Positions 17,749-25,367 of a stretch of DNA of 64,000 nucleotides are shown here, piece by piece (position 1 is the stretch's first letter; every line of letters starts with the position of its first letter). Source of the stretch: JAMXLO01 sp964427005 (GTDB lineage Bacteria > Pseudomonadota > Alphaproteobacteria > Acetobacterales > Acetobacteraceae). The translations under genes were made by a program, and so were the position numbers. The DNA lies in contig CAYRTL010000002.1 in assembly GCA_964427005.1 (NCBI GenBank), forward strand, positions 54,461 through 118,460, read 5' to 3'. The notes beneath the pieces were generated by a model, which saw only the letters and a program-made list of their open reading frames with translations, searched no databases and was not told where the DNA came from.

Positions 17749-18327
17749 TCAGTGCGCTAACAGCCCGAAAAGCAGACCATATCCCGCAGCGATGCCGCCG
17801 ATCACCCCGGCACCGACCGCAAGCGCCAAAATCCGCGTCACGACGGCGACCGACGCGAGCACGATTGCAATCTGTAAGGCGCCGACGACAAGCTCGAACT
17901 GATGGTACTCATGGAAGGCCGCATCCCGGGCCGCCTCCTGCACCTTTGCCCTCTCGGCGAGCTGCTTCATTCCGTCGGCGTTCGGTTCATCGCGTAGCCT
18001 GGCTTCGTTGTCGCGTGCCCGCTTGATTTCTGCCTGTGGGCCTGGATCAGAGGCGTTCGGCAGATTGGCCAGGATTGCCGCCTCGGCCGCCAGCACCGTC
18101 GCGCGCGCATTCTTCGCCTGATAGAATGCCCAATCATCTGACAGCCCGATGTGGTGGGTAAGATAGGCATTCTGCGCCGCCTTCTCTTCCAGCTCCGCCA
18201 AAGCGAGCGCCGCGGCGAGCACCGCAATCAGCACCGCAATGCCGCGCGCCGTCCTGTCGCTGTGGTGTTCAGGCGGATGATGGGCATGGTGCAGGCCCTC
18301 TCGCGCGTGCTCAATCGTCTCGCTCAT
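17749..18327 (-). CDS. DUF4337 family membrane protein
   Basis: A 192-residue protein with a His-rich cytosolic N-terminus (EGLHHAHHPPEHHSDR). One membrane segment follows (ARGIAVLIAVLAAALALAEL), then a soluble helical middle section, and two C-terminal hydrophobic segments form a hairpin (VVGALQIAIVLASVAVVTRI; GVIGGIAAGYGLLFGLL). This layout matches DUF4337, which has no assigned function. Its ATG overlaps the hybrid kinase stop by four bases, so the two are coupled. Confidence 0.83.
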   Translation of the reverse strand: MSETIEHAREGLHHAHHPPEHHSDRTARGIAVLIAVLAAALALAELEEKAAQNAYLTHHIGLSDDWAFYQAKNARATVLAAEAAILANLPNASDPGPQAEIKRARDNEARLRDEPNADGMKQLAERAKVQEAARDAAFHEYHQFELVVGALQIAIVLASVAVVTRILALAVGAGVIGGIAAGYGLLFGLLAH

Positions 18328-19829
18328 CGCTCCGCTCGCGTTTCCTCTTTGGTCTCTTTATCGGCCGGCGTGTTCAGCACGTCGCGAATCTTCTCCGCGA
18401 GGGCGGTAAGGGTGAAAGGCTTGGCGATGAAATGCACACCATCATCCAATACGCCATTATGCAGGATCGCATCGCGGGTGTAGCCGGTGGTGAACAGCAC
18501 GCGCAATGCAGGCTGCGCACTGCGTGCAGCATCTGCGAGCGCCCGGCCATTCACACCGCCAGGCAGTCCGACATCGGTGAACAACAGATCGATCCTGCCA
18601 CGGTCCACAATGAGCCGCACGCCTTCCATGGCATCGCCGGCTTCAAGGACCTGGTAGCCCATGTCACGCAATGCCTCGACTGACGAACGGCGCACCCCCT
18701 CATCATCCTCCACAACCAGAATCGTCTCTCCGCCATCAGATGAGGCGATGCGATCTGTTGCGGTGGTGACCTGCTCCGATCCAGGCCGGACGAAGCGCGG
18801 CAGGTAGACCCTCACACTGCTGCCATGGCCGGGCTCGCTGTGGATCGCGACATGGCCGCCTGACTGTTTGACAGATCCGTACACCATGGATAGCCCCAGG
18901 CCCGTCCCTTGGCCGAGTGGCTTTGTGGTGAAGAACGGTTCGAACGCCTTGTCGATCACCTCCTGGGGCATGCCAAAGCCGGTATCAGTCACGGCCAGCA
19001 TGACATACTGCCCGGGTGTCACCTCGCTGTGCGACGCCGCGTAGACCTCGTCCAAATGAACGTTCGCTGTTTCGATCGTGAGCTTTCCGCCGTTCGGCAT
19101 CGCATCGCGCGCATTCACCGCGAGGTTCAGCAGCACGTTCTCCAGTTGATTCGCATCAGCCCGTGTCTGCCACAGGCCGCCGGCGAGCGCGGTTTCGATG
19201 GCAATCGATTCACCGAGCGTCCGGCGCAGCAGGTCCAGCATATTGGAGACGAGCCGCCCGACGTTCAGTGGCTCCGGGTCCAGCGGTTGCTGACGGGAGA
19301 ACGCCAGCAAGCGATGCGTCAGAGTGGCGGCCCGCTGCACGCCGGCCATGGCCGCTTCCGACAGCCGCTGAAGCACCTCACTGTCCGGCGGCAGACGGCG
19401 CTGCAAGAGTTCGATGTTGCTGCTGATGACCGTCAGGTGATTGTTGAAGTCATGCGCAATGCCGCCAGTGAGACGCCCAACCGCTTCCATTTTCTGCGAC
19501 TGGCGCAGCGCCTCCTCGGCGACTTCGCGACCGTGCACTTCGTCCTGTAGGCGCGCGAGCATCGCGTGCTGCTGGCGCCATTGCCGCATCACCAGCAGGC
19601 TGAGCGCAAACAATGCGAGTGTCGCCGGAACGGCAAAGATCAGCTTGGCGGTCGTCTCCCGGATGGCGCCATCCGACGCAAGCCAGGCACTTCCGGCGAA
19701 TACCAGCACAGGCAGGATGATGGACGCGGCGACCATGCCTCGCAGAGCCCAACGGACCCCTGTCCTGCCGTTCGTTCCGCTCATACCAGGCGCTGATCCC
19801 GGACGTGGTGCCGGAATGATTGATGTCAT
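18324..19829 (-). CDS. Membrane hybrid histidine kinase with C-terminal receiver
   Basis: A 501-residue protein with two N-terminal transmembrane helices (about residues 31-51 and 63-80) enclosing a very short periplasmic loop. A HisKA domain follows with phospho-acceptor His126 in GGIAHDFNN, then a HATPase domain (DTGFGMP; GQGTGLGLSMVYG), and a C-terminal receiver domain with Asp419 in LLFTDVGLPG. With almost no extracytoplasmic sensor, it may sense membrane state or a partner such as the coupled DUF4337 protein; that is inference. No output regulator is adjacent. The start is ambiguous between 19829 and ATG 19784. Confidence 0.92.
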   Translation of the reverse strand: MTSIIPAPRPGSAPGMSGTNGRTGVRWALRGMVAASIILPVLVFAGSAWLASDGAIRETTAKLIFAVPATLALFALSLLVMRQWRQQHAMLARLQDEVHGREVAEEALRQSQKMEAVGRLTGGIAHDFNNHLTVISSNIELLQRRLPPDSEVLQRLSEAAMAGVQRAATLTHRLLAFSRQQPLDPEPLNVGRLVSNMLDLLRRTLGESIAIETALAGGLWQTRADANQLENVLLNLAVNARDAMPNGGKLTIETANVHLDEVYAASHSEVTPGQYVMLAVTDTGFGMPQEVIDKAFEPFFTTKPLGQGTGLGLSMVYGSVKQSGGHVAIHSEPGHGSSVRVYLPRFVRPGSEQVTTATDRIASSDGGETILVVEDDEGVRRSSVEALRDMGYQVLEAGDAMEGVRLIVDRGRIDLLFTDVGLPGGVNGRALADAARSAQPALRVLFTTGYTRDAILHNGVLDDGVHFIAKPFTLTALAEKIRDVLNTPADKETKEETRAER

Positions 19830-19891
19830 ACTACGGAAAGTGCCGCCAGATGCGCGCGGCGCTCACACCACTGTGAGGAGAGAGCTCAGCT

Positions 19892-20848
19892 ATGGCGACT
19901 TCGCCAAAGCCGGTCCTAGTGATCGGCAGTCTCAACATGGACCTTGTGGTACGCTGCGAGCATTTGCCCGAACGCGGACAGACGATATTCGGCCAGGACT
20001 TCTTCACCGCGCCTGGCGGAAAGGGTGCGAACCAGGCGGTTGCCGCAGCGCGGCTGGGCGCGCGGGTTTCGATGGCGGGATGCGTCGGCCGCGATCAGTT
20101 CGGCCGGGACCTTATCGCTGGTCTGCACGCCGCCGGTATCGATACAGCAACGATCGAGCCAGTCGATCCTGCGACCGGAACTGCGCTGATCACCGTGGAC
20201 TCCCAGGGCGCAAACACAATCGTCGTCGTGTCCGGTGCGAATGCTTCATGTGACGCGGCACTCGTTCAGCGCGCGCTTGCCTCTGCGAGCGGGCCAGGAA
20301 TCCTGCTGCTGCAACACGAAATACCGGATGAGGCAAACGCCTATGCAATCGATGCTGCGCGTGCAGCCGGCTGGTTCATTGTTCTGAACCCGGCTCCGTC
20401 ACGTTCGATCGCGCCCAACGTTCTGCCACTCATCGATCTGATCATACCGAACGAGACGGAAGCGGCTGCCATCGCGGTGCGCCCGGTAACAAGCCGGTCC
20501 GAAGCCGTCGCCGCGGCGCGCAATCTGCTGGGCCGAGGCGCGCGTGCCGTGCTGGTCACCTTGGGAGCGGACGGTGCGCTGTATTGCAGTGGCGATACTA
20601 CCCTGCATTGCCCGGCGGTCACTGTGAATGCGATCGACACGACAGCCGCGGGCGACGCCTATATCGGCGCGCTGGCTGCTGCGCTGGCGGAAGAGCGGGC
20701 GCTGACGGAAAGCCTCGGTGTCGCCGCGGCGGCTGCGGCGTTTTCCGTAACCCGGTTGGGTGCGCAACCGTCGCTGGGTACTCGCGATGAGTTGGCGGAC
20801 TTCATCGCCCGCTACGGGGTTCCAGCAGTCGAGCGGCTCAAGGTCTGA
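19892..20848 (+). CDS. rbsK: Ribokinase (PfkB family)
   Basis: Phosphorylates ribose (or a similar sugar) with ATP. The 318-residue protein has the substrate motif GGKGANQA at residues 42-49. The catalytic/anion-hole motif is DTTAAGD at 249-255, where DTTGAGD is usual, so one Gly is replaced by Ala. The catalytic Asp255 is intact. No ribose transporter or regulator is adjacent, but rpiA elsewhere in the window could take the product. It overlaps the convergent cytochrome c gene by 37 bases at the 3' ends. Confidence 0.88.
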   Translation: MATSPKPVLVIGSLNMDLVVRCEHLPERGQTIFGQDFFTAPGGKGANQAVAAARLGARVSMAGCVGRDQFGRDLIAGLHAAGIDTATIEPVDPATGTALITVDSQGANTIVVVSGANASCDAALVQRALASASGPGILLLQHEIPDEANAYAIDAARAAGWFIVLNPAPSRSIAPNVLPLIDLIIPNETEAAAIAVRPVTSRSEAVAAARNLLGRGARAVLVTLGADGALYCSGDTTLHCPAVTVNAIDTTAAGDAYIGALAAALAEERALTESLGVAAAAAAFSVTRLGAQPSLGTRDELADFIARYGVPAVERLKV

Positions 20849-21303
20849 TCAGATGGCAGCGGCTCGGGATCGTGCGAAAGCGTCCTCAGATAGGCGATGA
20901 CGTCCAGTCGCAGCTTATCGTTCTTGATGCCGGGAAAGGCCATGCGTGTGCCAGGCGCGTAGTCACTCGGCTTTGTCAGCCATGCATAGAGCTCGTCGTA
21001 GGTCCACAGTCCCTGTTTCGACTTCAAAGCATCGGAGTAGTTGAAGCCCTGCATGTGCGCATGCGGGCCACCCACGACTCCATATAGGTTCGGGCCGATG
21101 ATTGCCTTGCCGCCCTCGTTCAGCGAATGACAGGCAGCACACACCGTCTTCGCGTATTTCTCGCCTGCGGCCGGATCAGCGGTCGCCAGCATTTGCCCTA
21201 TTGGTGGCGAAATTGGTGCGGCCTGCGCACTCTGCGCTTGTGCTTTGCCTGCCAGCGTCATGCTAACGCCGATGCCAATACACGCCATGACGATTCTCCG
21301 CAT
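20812..21303 (-). CDS. Secreted monohaem cytochrome c
   Basis: A 163-residue class I cytochrome c. ATG 21303 has a strong GGGAGGAG site. A signal peptide (MRRIVMACIGIGVSMTLAG, cleavage near AQA) precedes the haem motif CAACH at residues 55-59. The distal Met ligand is probably Met121 in GTRMAFPGI. The size and motif spacing resemble cytochrome c550/c552-type periplasmic electron carriers. Its partner is unknown; the divergent DadA-like flavoprotein next door is a possibility, but only by position. Confidence 0.9.
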   Translation of the reverse strand: MRRIVMACIGIGVSMTLAGKAQAQSAQAAPISPPIGQMLATADPAAGEKYAKTVCAACHSLNEGGKAIIGPNLYGVVGGPHAHMQGFNYSDALKSKQGLWTYDELYAWLTKPSDYAPGTRMAFPGIKNDKLRLDVIAYLRTLSHDPEPLPSDQTLSRSTAGTP

Positions 21304-21424
21304 GCCGGGGGCTCCTCCCTGCTCGCTGGATAGGAACCGTGCGACGCGCGGCTTTATTCCTGTTGGCGCTTGCCCATACGTGCCGCTCGCGCTGTGATCG
21401 TATCGAGACATACGGAGACGGAGC

Positions 21425-22753
21425 ATGGCGCCGCGTGTAGACCCTGTTGCATCTGACACCAGCGTGCCGGCACGCACCGGCGTCGTGGTCATTGGCGGCG
21501 GTATTATTGGCACCTGCACGGCGTTCTTTCTCGCGCGCAAAGGCGTCCCCGTCGTCCTGTGCGAGAAGGGCCACATCGCCGGCGAGCAGTCGAGCCGCAA
21601 CTGGGGCTGGTGCCGCAAGATGGGACGCGATCCGCGCGAGATACCGCTGGCGATTGAGGCATTGCGACTCTGGCCGCAAATGAACGCACTCACCGAGGCG
21701 GAGACCGGCTTTCGCCAGTGCGGCATCGTATATCTGTGCAAGACCGCCGACGAAATGGCGAAGCGCGAGGCCTGGCTCGAAGAGGCGCGGCCGTTTCAGC
21801 TCGACACGAAGGTGCTGTCGCGCGACGAGGCGGCGGATGTGCTGCCTGGTCTGGCCGGCGAGTGGCGCGGTGCGCTCTACACGCCGAGTGACGGGCGTGG
21901 TGAGCCGCAGAAGGCAGCGCCGGCGATCGCCGAAGCAGCACGGCGACACGGCGCGACGATCCTGACGCAGTGCGCGGCGCGCGGAATCGAGACGCAGGCA
22001 GGACGTGTGGCAGGTGTCGTGACGGAAAGAGGGCGTATCGCCTGCGACAGCGTGGTGTTGGCTGGCGGCGTCTGGTCCCGGCTATTCTGCGGCAATCTCG
22101 ATCTGCGTCTGCCGCAGCTCAAAGTGATGTCGTCGGTGATGCGAACCGAGAAGCTCGATAGCGGACCGGAAACGTCGTGCAGCGGCTTCGGCTTTGGTCT
22201 GCGCAAGCGGCTCGACGGCGGTTATACAGTCGCGAGCTGGAGTGGGAATGTGGTGGACATCGTGCCAGACACGTTTCGCTTCTTCGCCGAATTCCTGCCC
22301 GCGCTGCGGCTGCAATGGAGCAGCATGCGTCTGCGCATCGGCCGCAAGTTCCTTGAAGAATGGCAGGTCCCGCGGCGCTGGGCACTCGATGCATCATCGC
22401 CGTTCGAGCAAGTCCGCACATTGGATCCCGAGCCGTACCAGCCCATTCTCGATCAGGCGCGCAAGTACATCACCGCGGCGTTTCCCGCATTCGGCAATAT
22501 GCGCGTGGCCGAAACATGGGGCGGCGTGATTGATGTCACGCCCGACGCGGTGCCGGTGATATCCGGCGTTGATAGCCTGCCAGGTTTTTTCATCGCGACG
22601 GGGTTCACCGGGCATGGGTTTGGTATCGGCCCGGGGGCAGGGCGCCTGATGGCGGAGATCGTCACGGGCGACACCCCCGTGGTCGATCCGACGCCTTTTC
22701 GCTACAGCCGGTTCATCGACGGATCGCGGCCCCGACCTTCGCCGCTGGCTTAG
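21425..22753 (+). CDS. FAD-dependent oxidoreductase (DadA/glycine oxidase family)
   Basis: A 442-residue DAO-family flavoprotein. The dinucleotide-binding motif is GVVVIGGGIIGTCTAFFLA followed by the acidic strand end VVLCEKG. The C-terminal FAD-contacting segment is ATGFTGHGFGIGPGAG. Such enzymes oxidise amino acids or N-methyl amines. A characteristic SSRNWGWCRKMGRDPREI stretch near residue 60 is typical of a subgroup annotated as D-amino acid dehydrogenase-like. Substrate undetermined. It ends 12 bases before the convergent moaE stop. Confidence 0.87.
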   Translation: MAPRVDPVASDTSVPARTGVVVIGGGIIGTCTAFFLARKGVPVVLCEKGHIAGEQSSRNWGWCRKMGRDPREIPLAIEALRLWPQMNALTEAETGFRQCGIVYLCKTADEMAKREAWLEEARPFQLDTKVLSRDEAADVLPGLAGEWRGALYTPSDGRGEPQKAAPAIAEAARRHGATILTQCAARGIETQAGRVAGVVTERGRIACDSVVLAGGVWSRLFCGNLDLRLPQLKVMSSVMRTEKLDSGPETSCSGFGFGLRKRLDGGYTVASWSGNVVDIVPDTFRFFAEFLPALRLQWSSMRLRIGRKFLEEWQVPRRWALDASSPFEQVRTLDPEPYQPILDQARKYITAAFPAFGNMRVAETWGGVIDVTPDAVPVISGVDSLPGFFIATGFTGHGFGIGPGAGRLMAEIVTGDTPVVDPTPFRYSRFIDGSRPRPSPLA

Positions 22754-22765
22754 TACCCGGAGCCG

Positions 22766-23218
22766 CTATTGCCAGCGCGCGGCAGCGACATCGTCAGCGG
22801 AACGCGCTTCGACCCAAGCGGTAGCGCCGTCCGCGGTTTCTTCCTTCTTCCAGAACGGCGCCTTCGTCTTCAGCCAGTCGATCAGGAATGCTGTCGCGTC
22901 CAGTGCCGGCTGGCGATGCGCCGCGGCTGCCAGCACCAGCACGATGTTCTCACCGGCCGTCAGCCGCCCCACACGATGGATCACGGTGCATCCAAGCAAC
23001 TGCCAGCGCTGCTCTGCTTCCTCAGTAATGCGCACGATCGCCCGCTCGGTCATCCCCGGATAGTGCTCCAGGGTCATTGCGGCTATCCGATCCTGGGCAT
23101 TGCTACGCACGGTGCCGACAAAGCAGCCAATGCCGCCAATGTCGGTTCGGCCCGCCGTCAGTGCGGCAAATTCGGCGCCGATGTCGAAGTCGTCGGTCTG
23201 CACCCTGATCCGAGCCAT
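22766..23218 (-). CDS. moaE: Molybdopterin synthase catalytic subunit
   Basis: Large subunit of molybdopterin synthase, which inserts two sulfurs into precursor Z. The 150-residue protein starts at MARIRVQTDD (ATG 23218) and shows IGCFVGTVRS, LEHYPGMTE, the HRVG loop and the catalytic-lysine region KTKAPFWKKE. It starts 4 bases after the moaD stop, so the two subunits are made together. It is the last gene of the uvrC-pgsA-mobB-lipoprotein-moaD-moaE operon. Confidence 0.95.
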   Translation of the reverse strand: MARIRVQTDDFDIGAEFAALTAGRTDIGGIGCFVGTVRSNAQDRIAAMTLEHYPGMTERAIVRITEEAEQRWQLLGCTVIHRVGRLTAGENIVLVLAAAAHRQPALDATAFLIDWLKTKAPFWKKEETADGATAWVEARSADDVAAARWQ

Positions 23219-23222
23219 GTGA

Positions 23223-23495
23223 TCAGCCGCCTGTGACTGGAGGGAAGAACGCCACCTCGTCGCCGGGTGCCAGGCGTGTTGTGGTATCGGCGAAATCCTG
23301 GTTGACCGCGCAGCGCACCGTGCGGCGGTTGGCGAAAGCGCGAGCATGGCCAGGGCTCCGCTCTGCGAGCCACGCCATCAGGTCACCCACTGTGCTCACA
23401 CCGGCTGGCGGTGCGACGCTCTCCTGGGACGTGCCGGTGCGCTCACGCAGCCAGGCGAAATACAGGATCGTCAGAGGCTTCGCGGCATCGGCCAT
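23223..23495 (-). CDS. moaD: Molybdopterin synthase sulfur-carrier subunit
   Basis: A 90-residue ubiquitin-fold protein ending in the required Gly-Gly (FPPVTGG), which is adenylated and thiocarboxylated by MoeB-type enzymes. The N-terminal TILYFAWLRERTG strand and the NQDFADTTTRLAPGDEVAF core are typical of MoaD. It sits 6 bases after the lipoprotein gene and 4 bases before moaE. Confidence 0.94.
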   Translation of the reverse strand: MADAAKPLTILYFAWLRERTGTSQESVAPPAGVSTVGDLMAWLAERSPGHARAFANRRTVRCAVNQDFADTTTRLAPGDEVAFFPPVTGG

Positions 23496-23501
23496 GATAG
23501 C

Positions 23502-24116
23502 TCAGCGTGGTGTGGGGACCGTCTCGATCCGTCCATCGGGATGTATGATCGTACTGGTGCCATTGCCATTGGGCACCACGATCGCCGAACCGCCGCCGGG
23601 CAACGTCAGTGTCTGATAACCGCTCGTGCCACCACTAGTCACACCAGGGCCCTGCGGAGTCGTATAGACCTGACCCGCGGGATTGCGAGCGGGTGGTGTC
23701 GTATTGACCGGCGCGGGCGGTGAGGGCGCCGGCAGAGGTGCGAGACCCGGTTGGCTGGCCGGCGGAGCAGTTGAGCTGCCCCGCCTGGGCGGTGGTGGCG
23801 GTGCCGACGGTGGGTTCGGCTGCTGGCCTTGGCTGAGTGGTGATCCGGGCACCGGGCGTTCCACCCCGCTCGGCGTGCCCTGCCTTTCCAGGTCCTGCAA
23901 TGTTGGTGCGGCGGGCAAAGGGCCAGGCCAGATGTCGCCCGGCTCCGGCGTCAGCGGCGCCGCCTCGACCTGCTCGCCCTGGACGCGACGCATGTTCTCG
24001 CTGTTGCCGACGGGCATATTGGGATTGGACCCGGTGGTGAACGGCAGATCCGACCACGTATTGAAGCCGCAGCCAGACAACGCCAGGCACAGGCAAGTGA
24101 AGGCGATGCGCCGCAT
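23502..24116 (-). CDS. Proline-rich lipoprotein of unknown function
   Basis: A 204-residue protein starting at ATG 24116 behind GGGAG. The signal peptide ends in a lipobox, LALSGC, with Cys16 as the lipidated residue. The mature part is low complexity: Pro/Gly/Ser/Thr-rich with runs such as PPSAPPPPPRRG, and a short C-terminal module (AIVVPNGNGTSTIIHPDGRI) that looks beta-structured. It is inserted between mobB and moaD in an otherwise metabolic operon. It is probably an envelope protein; the function is not recognisable. Confidence 0.82.
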   Translation of the reverse strand: MRRIAFTCLCLALSGCGFNTWSDLPFTTGSNPNMPVGNSENMRRVQGEQVEAAPLTPEPGDIWPGPLPAAPTLQDLERQGTPSGVERPVPGSPLSQGQQPNPPSAPPPPPRRGSSTAPPASQPGLAPLPAPSPPAPVNTTPPARNPAGQVYTTPQGPGVTSGGTSGYQTLTLPGGGSAIVVPNGNGTSTIIHPDGRIETVPTPR

Positions 24117-24192
24117 CAAGCAGGCTCCCACCGGAACGAGTCGTCTGATCGACAGGCCGGACGGGGCCAGCCGGGCGCAGAATGTGCCCCGG

Positions 24193-24696
24193 CTATGCAT
24201 CATGCTCAAGCACCTGTCGAGATTTCCGTATCCATTCCACAATGGCCGCCGGCTCGTTCAGCGGCAGCAGCTTTCGGTCGGTGTTCAGTGGAGCATCCGT
24301 GGCAACCGCGACGATATCAGGCTGATGCGGCCAGATAGGTGGCTTCCGCAGGACCGGCCGATGCACTTCCAGCTTGGGGAAATTGTGGCTCTTATAGCCT
24401 TCCACCAGCACCAGATCGACTGGCTGCATGCGCGCCAGAAGCTCAGGCAGCTCCGGCTCTGGCCCCACCACCTCGTGTAACAAGGCCCAGCGGGTCCCTG
24501 CCGCGACCAGGACCTCGTGTGCGCCTGCCTCGCGATGGCGGTACGTGTCCTTGCCCGGACGATCCATATCGAAGCCGTGGTGCGTGTGCTTCACGGTCGA
24601 GACCCTCAGTCCTTCGGCCCGCAGCAGGGGAATGAGCCTGGTCAGCAATGTGGTCTTGCCGCTGCCGGACCAGCCGACGATGCCGAGAACTCGCAC
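24193..24696 (-). CDS. mobB: Molybdopterin-guanine dinucleotide biosynthesis protein B
   Basis: A GTP-binding accessory factor for converting molybdopterin to its guanine dinucleotide form. The ~167-residue protein has P-loop GWSGSGKT at residues 8-15, VKHTHHGFDMDRPGKD with the switch-like Asp, and LVLVEGYK. I chose GTG 24696 (VRVLGIVGW), two bases after the pgsA stop; no ATG is available before the P-loop. MobA is not in the window. Confidence 0.9.
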   Translation of the reverse strand: MRVLGIVGWSGSGKTTLLTRLIPLLRAEGLRVSTVKHTHHGFDMDRPGKDTYRHREAGAHEVLVAAGTRWALLHEVVGPEPELPELLARMQPVDLVLVEGYKSHNFPKLEVHRPVLRKPPIWPHQPDIVAVATDAPLNTDRKLLPLNEPAAIVEWIRKSRQVLEHDA

Positions 24697-24698
24697 GA

Positions 24699-25304
24699 TC
24701 AGGGCGCTTGGCGCTTTGGCAAGCCTGTGGGGGGCGGAGCCGAGGCGTGCCGGACGCCCGCGGTCAGGTAGTCCCAACCGGTCCACAATGTCAGAGCCGC
24801 CGCGATCCAGAGCATGGTTTCGCCGATTGCGCTCACCGGCAGGAACGACAGATGCAGCCAGCGCGCGGCCGAGTCGCCGGCCAGCAACGTGCCGAGAGCG
24901 CCCATCTGGAAGCCTGTCTTCCATTTGGCCAGTGGCGTCACGGGCAAGCCGATGCGGAGCTCGGCCAGGTACTCGCGCAACCCGCTGACCAGGATTTCGC
25001 GCAGCATGATGACGATAGCGGGGTACAAGCCCCAGGTGGAAAGCCGTCCCTGGCCGACCAGCATCATCAAGGCTGCGCCGACAAGCAGCTTATCGGCGAT
25101 GGGGTCCAGCATGCGCCCGAGATCCGATTGCTGGCGGCGCGTACGGGCCAGCTTGCCATCGAAATAGTCCGTGATGGCGGCGGAGCTGAACAGCACACAG
25201 GCTGCCAAATCGGCCGCGGGTTCGCGCAGCGCGACCAGAACCACAAGCAGCGGGATTGCCACGATACGCGACAGCGTCAGCAGATTCGGCAGGTCTGTCA
25301 GCAT
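24699..25304 (-). CDS. pgsA: CDP-diacylglycerol--glycerol-3-phosphate 3-phosphatidyltransferase
   Basis: An integral membrane enzyme making phosphatidylglycerophosphate, the precursor of phosphatidylglycerol and cardiolipin. The 201-residue protein begins LPNLLTLSRI and carries the CDP-alcohol phosphotransferase signature as DYFDGKLAR...GRMLDPIADK. Several hydrophobic helices follow. It is located 63 bases after uvrC and 2 bases before mobB, a common alphaproteobacterial arrangement downstream of uvrC. Confidence 0.95.
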   Translation of the reverse strand: MLTDLPNLLTLSRIVAIPLLVVLVALREPAADLAACVLFSSAAITDYFDGKLARTRRQQSDLGRMLDPIADKLLVGAALMMLVGQGRLSTWGLYPAIVIMLREILVSGLREYLAELRIGLPVTPLAKWKTGFQMGALGTLLAGDSAARWLHLSFLPVSAIGETMLWIAAALTLWTGWDYLTAGVRHASAPPPTGLPKRQAP

Positions 25305-25367
25305 CGGTACACCCTAGCGCTTTGCCCGGGTTGCGGGGAGACGTTGTAAGAGCGCACCTGAGCAAAA